Source of the DNA: a virus
Virus record (IMG/VR): IMGVR_UViG_3300019776_000050
Location: 1-24,330 of that record
DNA length: 24,330 bases
Strand: one strand, 5' to 3'
A program made the position numbers and the translations under genes. Positions 23,131-24,330 of this stretch are shown here, piece after piece. The notes below the pieces were generated by a model that did not search any database, was not told where the DNA came from, and was given only the letters and a program-made list of their open reading frames with translations. How positions within the stretch are numbered: position 1 is the first letter of the stretch; each line of letters starts with the position of its first letter.

Positions 23131-23906
23131 ATTGATACTCCCCCTTCTGTGATTGTGACTTTCATTTGGTCAGATTCATGGACTGCTAATGTATTTGCCC
23201 CCAATGGATATGTTTTATAGCCATGTTGCTTTAATACATCGTCTAAATTACCGCATTTTGCTACCTCGATAAACAATACAGGCTTAAATTGGTCAATGGT
23301 TTTCCATGCGCCAGCTAAGACTTCATGTTCCATGCGCTCTACATCAATCTTAATCAGGTCGCAGCGTTTAAATCCAATGGAGTCAAGGGTAATCATGCCT
23401 ACTTCTTTTTTGGCGGTGATTTGTTGACCTATATCCTCTTTATCAGGATGCTCACGAAGTTCTAAAGACCCAAATGAAGCTGGTTGATAGTAATTAGGTT
23501 CTGGAATGATTAAACTGCCTCTTTCTGCGCCTATTGCCAAATTTCTAGCGGTGACATTAAAACAGTTATTAATGGCGATATTTCCGCACAAAGCGTAGTA
23601 AATCTTTTCTTGTGCTTCTATGGACACTACATGACCCCATGTTGTCATCATGCGCCCCCATTGAACTGTATGAACCCCTATGTTTGCACCGCAATCTACC
23701 GCGATAACCCCATCGCCAAACAATTCACGCCTTTTAATCAAAATGGCTTTTAAAAAATCCACTTCAATTTGGTCGTAGCTGCCTGTATTCATTAGGGAAA
23801 ACCCTACACCAAAACCTTTACCATCCTCAACCATTTTGTAGTCGTTGCGGTTAATAATTAAAGTGCCTTGGTTGGTGGATGTGACTACAAATGCTATTGG
23901 GTTCAT
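23127..23906 (-). CDS. FkbM-family SAM-dependent methyltransferase
   Basis: A 259-residue class I methyltransferase that would transfer a methyl group from S-adenosylmethionine, in this family usually to a hydroxyl of a sugar or polyketide. ATG 23906 is taken because it lies in the linker repeat with its AAAGG ribosome-binding site; a TTG 14 codons upstream reads through the repeat in a non-native frame. Motif I is VIAVDCGANIGVHTVQWGR (residues 67-85), motif II V-S-I-E-A (94-98), and the FkbM signature DLIKIDVERMEHEVLAGAWK lies at 183-202, with LFIEV at 211-215. All key residues are present. It sits in a leftward cassette between two small membrane proteins. Phage or host surface glycan is the likely substrate, which the sequence cannot settle. 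Confidence 0.88.
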   Translation of the reverse strand: MNPIAFVVTSTNQGTLIINRNDYKMVEDGKGFGVGFSLMNTGSYDQIEVDFLKAILIKRRELFGDGVIAVDCGANIGVHTVQWGRMMTTWGHVVSIEAQEKIYYALCGNIAINNCFNVTARNLAIGAERGSLIIPEPNYYQPASFGSLELREHPDKEDIGQQITAKKEVGMITLDSIGFKRCDLIKIDVERMEHEVLAGAWKTIDQFKPVLFIEVAKCGNLDDVLKQHGYKTYPLGANTLAVHESDQMKVTITEGGVSI

Positions 23907-23925
23907 TTCTCTTGTGCCTTTCTTA
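23903..23925 (-). repeat. Linker repeat copy A (before the methyltransferase)
   Basis: One of three exact 23-base copies. Read leftward it starts TAAG, contains AAAGGCACAAGAGAA and ends in ATGA. The TAA is the stop of the 32-residue gene and the ATG the start of the methyltransferase. Copies A and B share three further flanking bases. Confidence 0.9.
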
Positions 23926-24021
23926 AAAACAATACGAAACTGCAACAATAATTAAAAATATAGCCCAATACACCCCATCACCTTCTAAATACCAATAAAC
24001 AAATTTATCACTCCAGTTCAT
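23923..24021 (-). CDS. Tiny single-TM peptide (32 residues)
   Basis: Read leftward from ATG 24021 to TAA 23923. The sequence starts MNWSDKFVYWYLEGDGVYW and continues AIFLIIVAVSYCF. Residues ~17-32 are a hydrophobic segment long enough for one short transmembrane helix; the N-terminal half is aromatic and charged. The start codon shares ATGA with the stop of the 72-residue gene and uses the AAAGG ribosome-binding site of linker repeat copy B; the stop uses the first bases of copy A. No family is recognised. It is below usual gene-finder length limits, but its exact fit between two linker copies argues that it is a real gene. Confidence 0.6.
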   Translation of the reverse strand: MNWSDKFVYWYLEGDGVYWAIFLIIVAVSYCF

Positions 24022-24040
24022 TTCTCTTGTGCCTTTCTTA
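24018..24040 (-). repeat. Linker repeat copy B (before the 32-residue gene)
   Basis: Exact 23-base copy. Read leftward it encodes the C-terminus R-K-A-Q-E-K-stop of the 72-residue protein and at the same time supplies AAAGG and the ATG of the 32-residue gene. Confidence 0.9.
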
Positions 24041-24236
24041 ATTTATTTGTTTCTTTGCTATTTCGTCTTGCCCTAAATTCAACAACTAATCCACGCCATT
24101 CTTTGCGGATTCTAAAATCTAAGTCATGCACTAAATTGCAATCACAACAAGCCATTTTGTAACCCTTACGAATAGGTCTAATCCACTCTGTGTAATCACC
24201 ATCTTCTTCTACTTCATGCTCTTGATAAGTGGTCAT
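24018..24236 (-). CDS. Cys-rich conserved phage hypothetical (72 residues)
   Basis: Read leftward from ATG 24236, which lies in linker repeat copy C. The N-terminus is acidic (EHEVEEDGDYTEW). The core GYKMACCDCNLVHDLDFRIR, then VVEFRARRNSKETNKLRK, is a recurrent pattern in small early-region or accessory phage proteins, always annotated as hypothetical. C30, C31, C33 and H37 are placed for a metal site. The last residues, L-R-K-A-Q-E-K, are encoded by linker repeat copy B and are also the end of the partial gene upstream, so the C-terminus is set by the repeat rather than by the protein. Function unknown. Confidence 0.7.
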   Translation of the reverse strand: MTTYQEHEVEEDGDYTEWIRPIRKGYKMACCDCNLVHDLDFRIRKEWRGLVVEFRARRNSKETNKLRKAQEK

Positions 24237-24255
24237 TTCTCTTGTGCCTTTCTTA
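24233..24255 (-). repeat. Linker repeat copy C (before the 72-residue gene)
   Basis: Exact 23-base copy. Read leftward it encodes R-K-A-Q-E-K-stop of the gene entering from the right edge and supplies the ribosome-binding site and ATG of the 72-residue gene. Confidence 0.9.
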
Positions 24256-24330
24256 GTATTGCTCTAGCAAAATCTTCTAACTCATACAATTTAATTCTGA
24301 ATTGTTCCGATAGTTTTGCTTCAGGATGGA
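24233..24330 (-). CDS. Partial gene at right edge, C-terminal end
   Basis: The leftward frame is open from the window edge to TGA at 24235-24233, about 31 codons: HPEAKLSEQFRIKLYELED, then FARAILRKAQEK. It is helical and charged. The end L-R-K-A-Q-E-K comes from linker copy C. The stop overlaps the next ATG as ATGA. The other two leftward frames contain stops here. Too little is visible to name it. Confidence 0.55.
   Translation of the reverse strand, partial: HPEAKLSEQFRIKLYELEDFARAILRKAQEK

Noticed and set aside
1-24330. tRNA genes, CRISPR arrays, insertion sequences, attachment sites
   Set aside because: No cloverleaf, regularly spaced repeats, transposase or integrase was found; the three linker repeats are at gene junctions with unequal spacing (about 115 and 215 bases) and are not CRISPR repeats.

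Overview
The window is a contiguous stretch of a tailed double-stranded DNA phage genome (Caudoviricetes) with a podovirus-like, P22-type virion module. The reasons are the gene order (terminase large subunit, long portal, scaffold, coat, adaptor, P22 gp10-like tail hub, a run of ejection-type proteins, fibres, lysis) and the absence of any tape-measure, tail-tube or baseplate gene. An Rz/Rz1 spanin pair with a lipoprotein signal peptide, plus a holin and a GH108-type muramidase, indicate a Gram-negative host. Base composition is moderately AT-rich. The modular collagen-like or Gly/Thr-rich fibres resemble those of uncultured aquatic phages, but the host genus cannot be read from the sequence. 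No integrase, repressor, tRNA, reverse transcriptase or CRISPR array is visible.

Layout. 1-349: C-terminus of the terminase large subunit. 349-2664: portal. 2664-7244: an accessory block inserted between portal and scaffold, with a 945-residue modular fibre-like protein, a coiled-coil protein, a glycosyltransferase-9-like protein with an abnormal start, and a small CxxC protein. 7253-9681: scaffold, major capsid protein and a putative decoration protein, closed by a good intrinsic terminator at 9705-9740. 9776-13604: a head/connector protein, the adaptor, an HNH homing endonuclease on the opposite strand, and the gp10-like hub. 13601-18461: a GNAT-like protein and four internal or ejection-type proteins. 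18454-21035: a tail fibre built from three consecutive short genes, followed by a 56-residue fibre-associated protein. 21037-22961: lysis cassette (small protein, LydA-type holin, DUF7338-type protein, Rz with an embedded Rz1, endolysin).

22948-24330 is read leftward. It holds a partial gene, a Cys-rich 72-residue protein, a previously uncounted 32-residue membrane peptide, an FkbM-family methyltransferase and a 60-residue single-TM protein. Three of the genes start inside exact copies of a 23-bp repeat that contains the C-terminal codons or stop of the upstream gene, a Shine-Dalgarno sequence and the ATG of the downstream gene.

Almost all rightward genes overlap by 1 to 8 bases (TAATG, ATGA, TGATG), so the morphogenesis region looks like one translationally coupled transcription unit, broken only around the capsid genes and the endonuclease. 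There is no gene-free stretch longer than 300 bases. The longest gap, about 94 bases, holds the 9705-9740 terminator. Points most worth following up are the leftward cassette with its linker repeats and small membrane proteins around a methyltransferase, the glycosyltransferase next to a large Thr/Ser-rich fibre in the head module, and the embedded Rz1.
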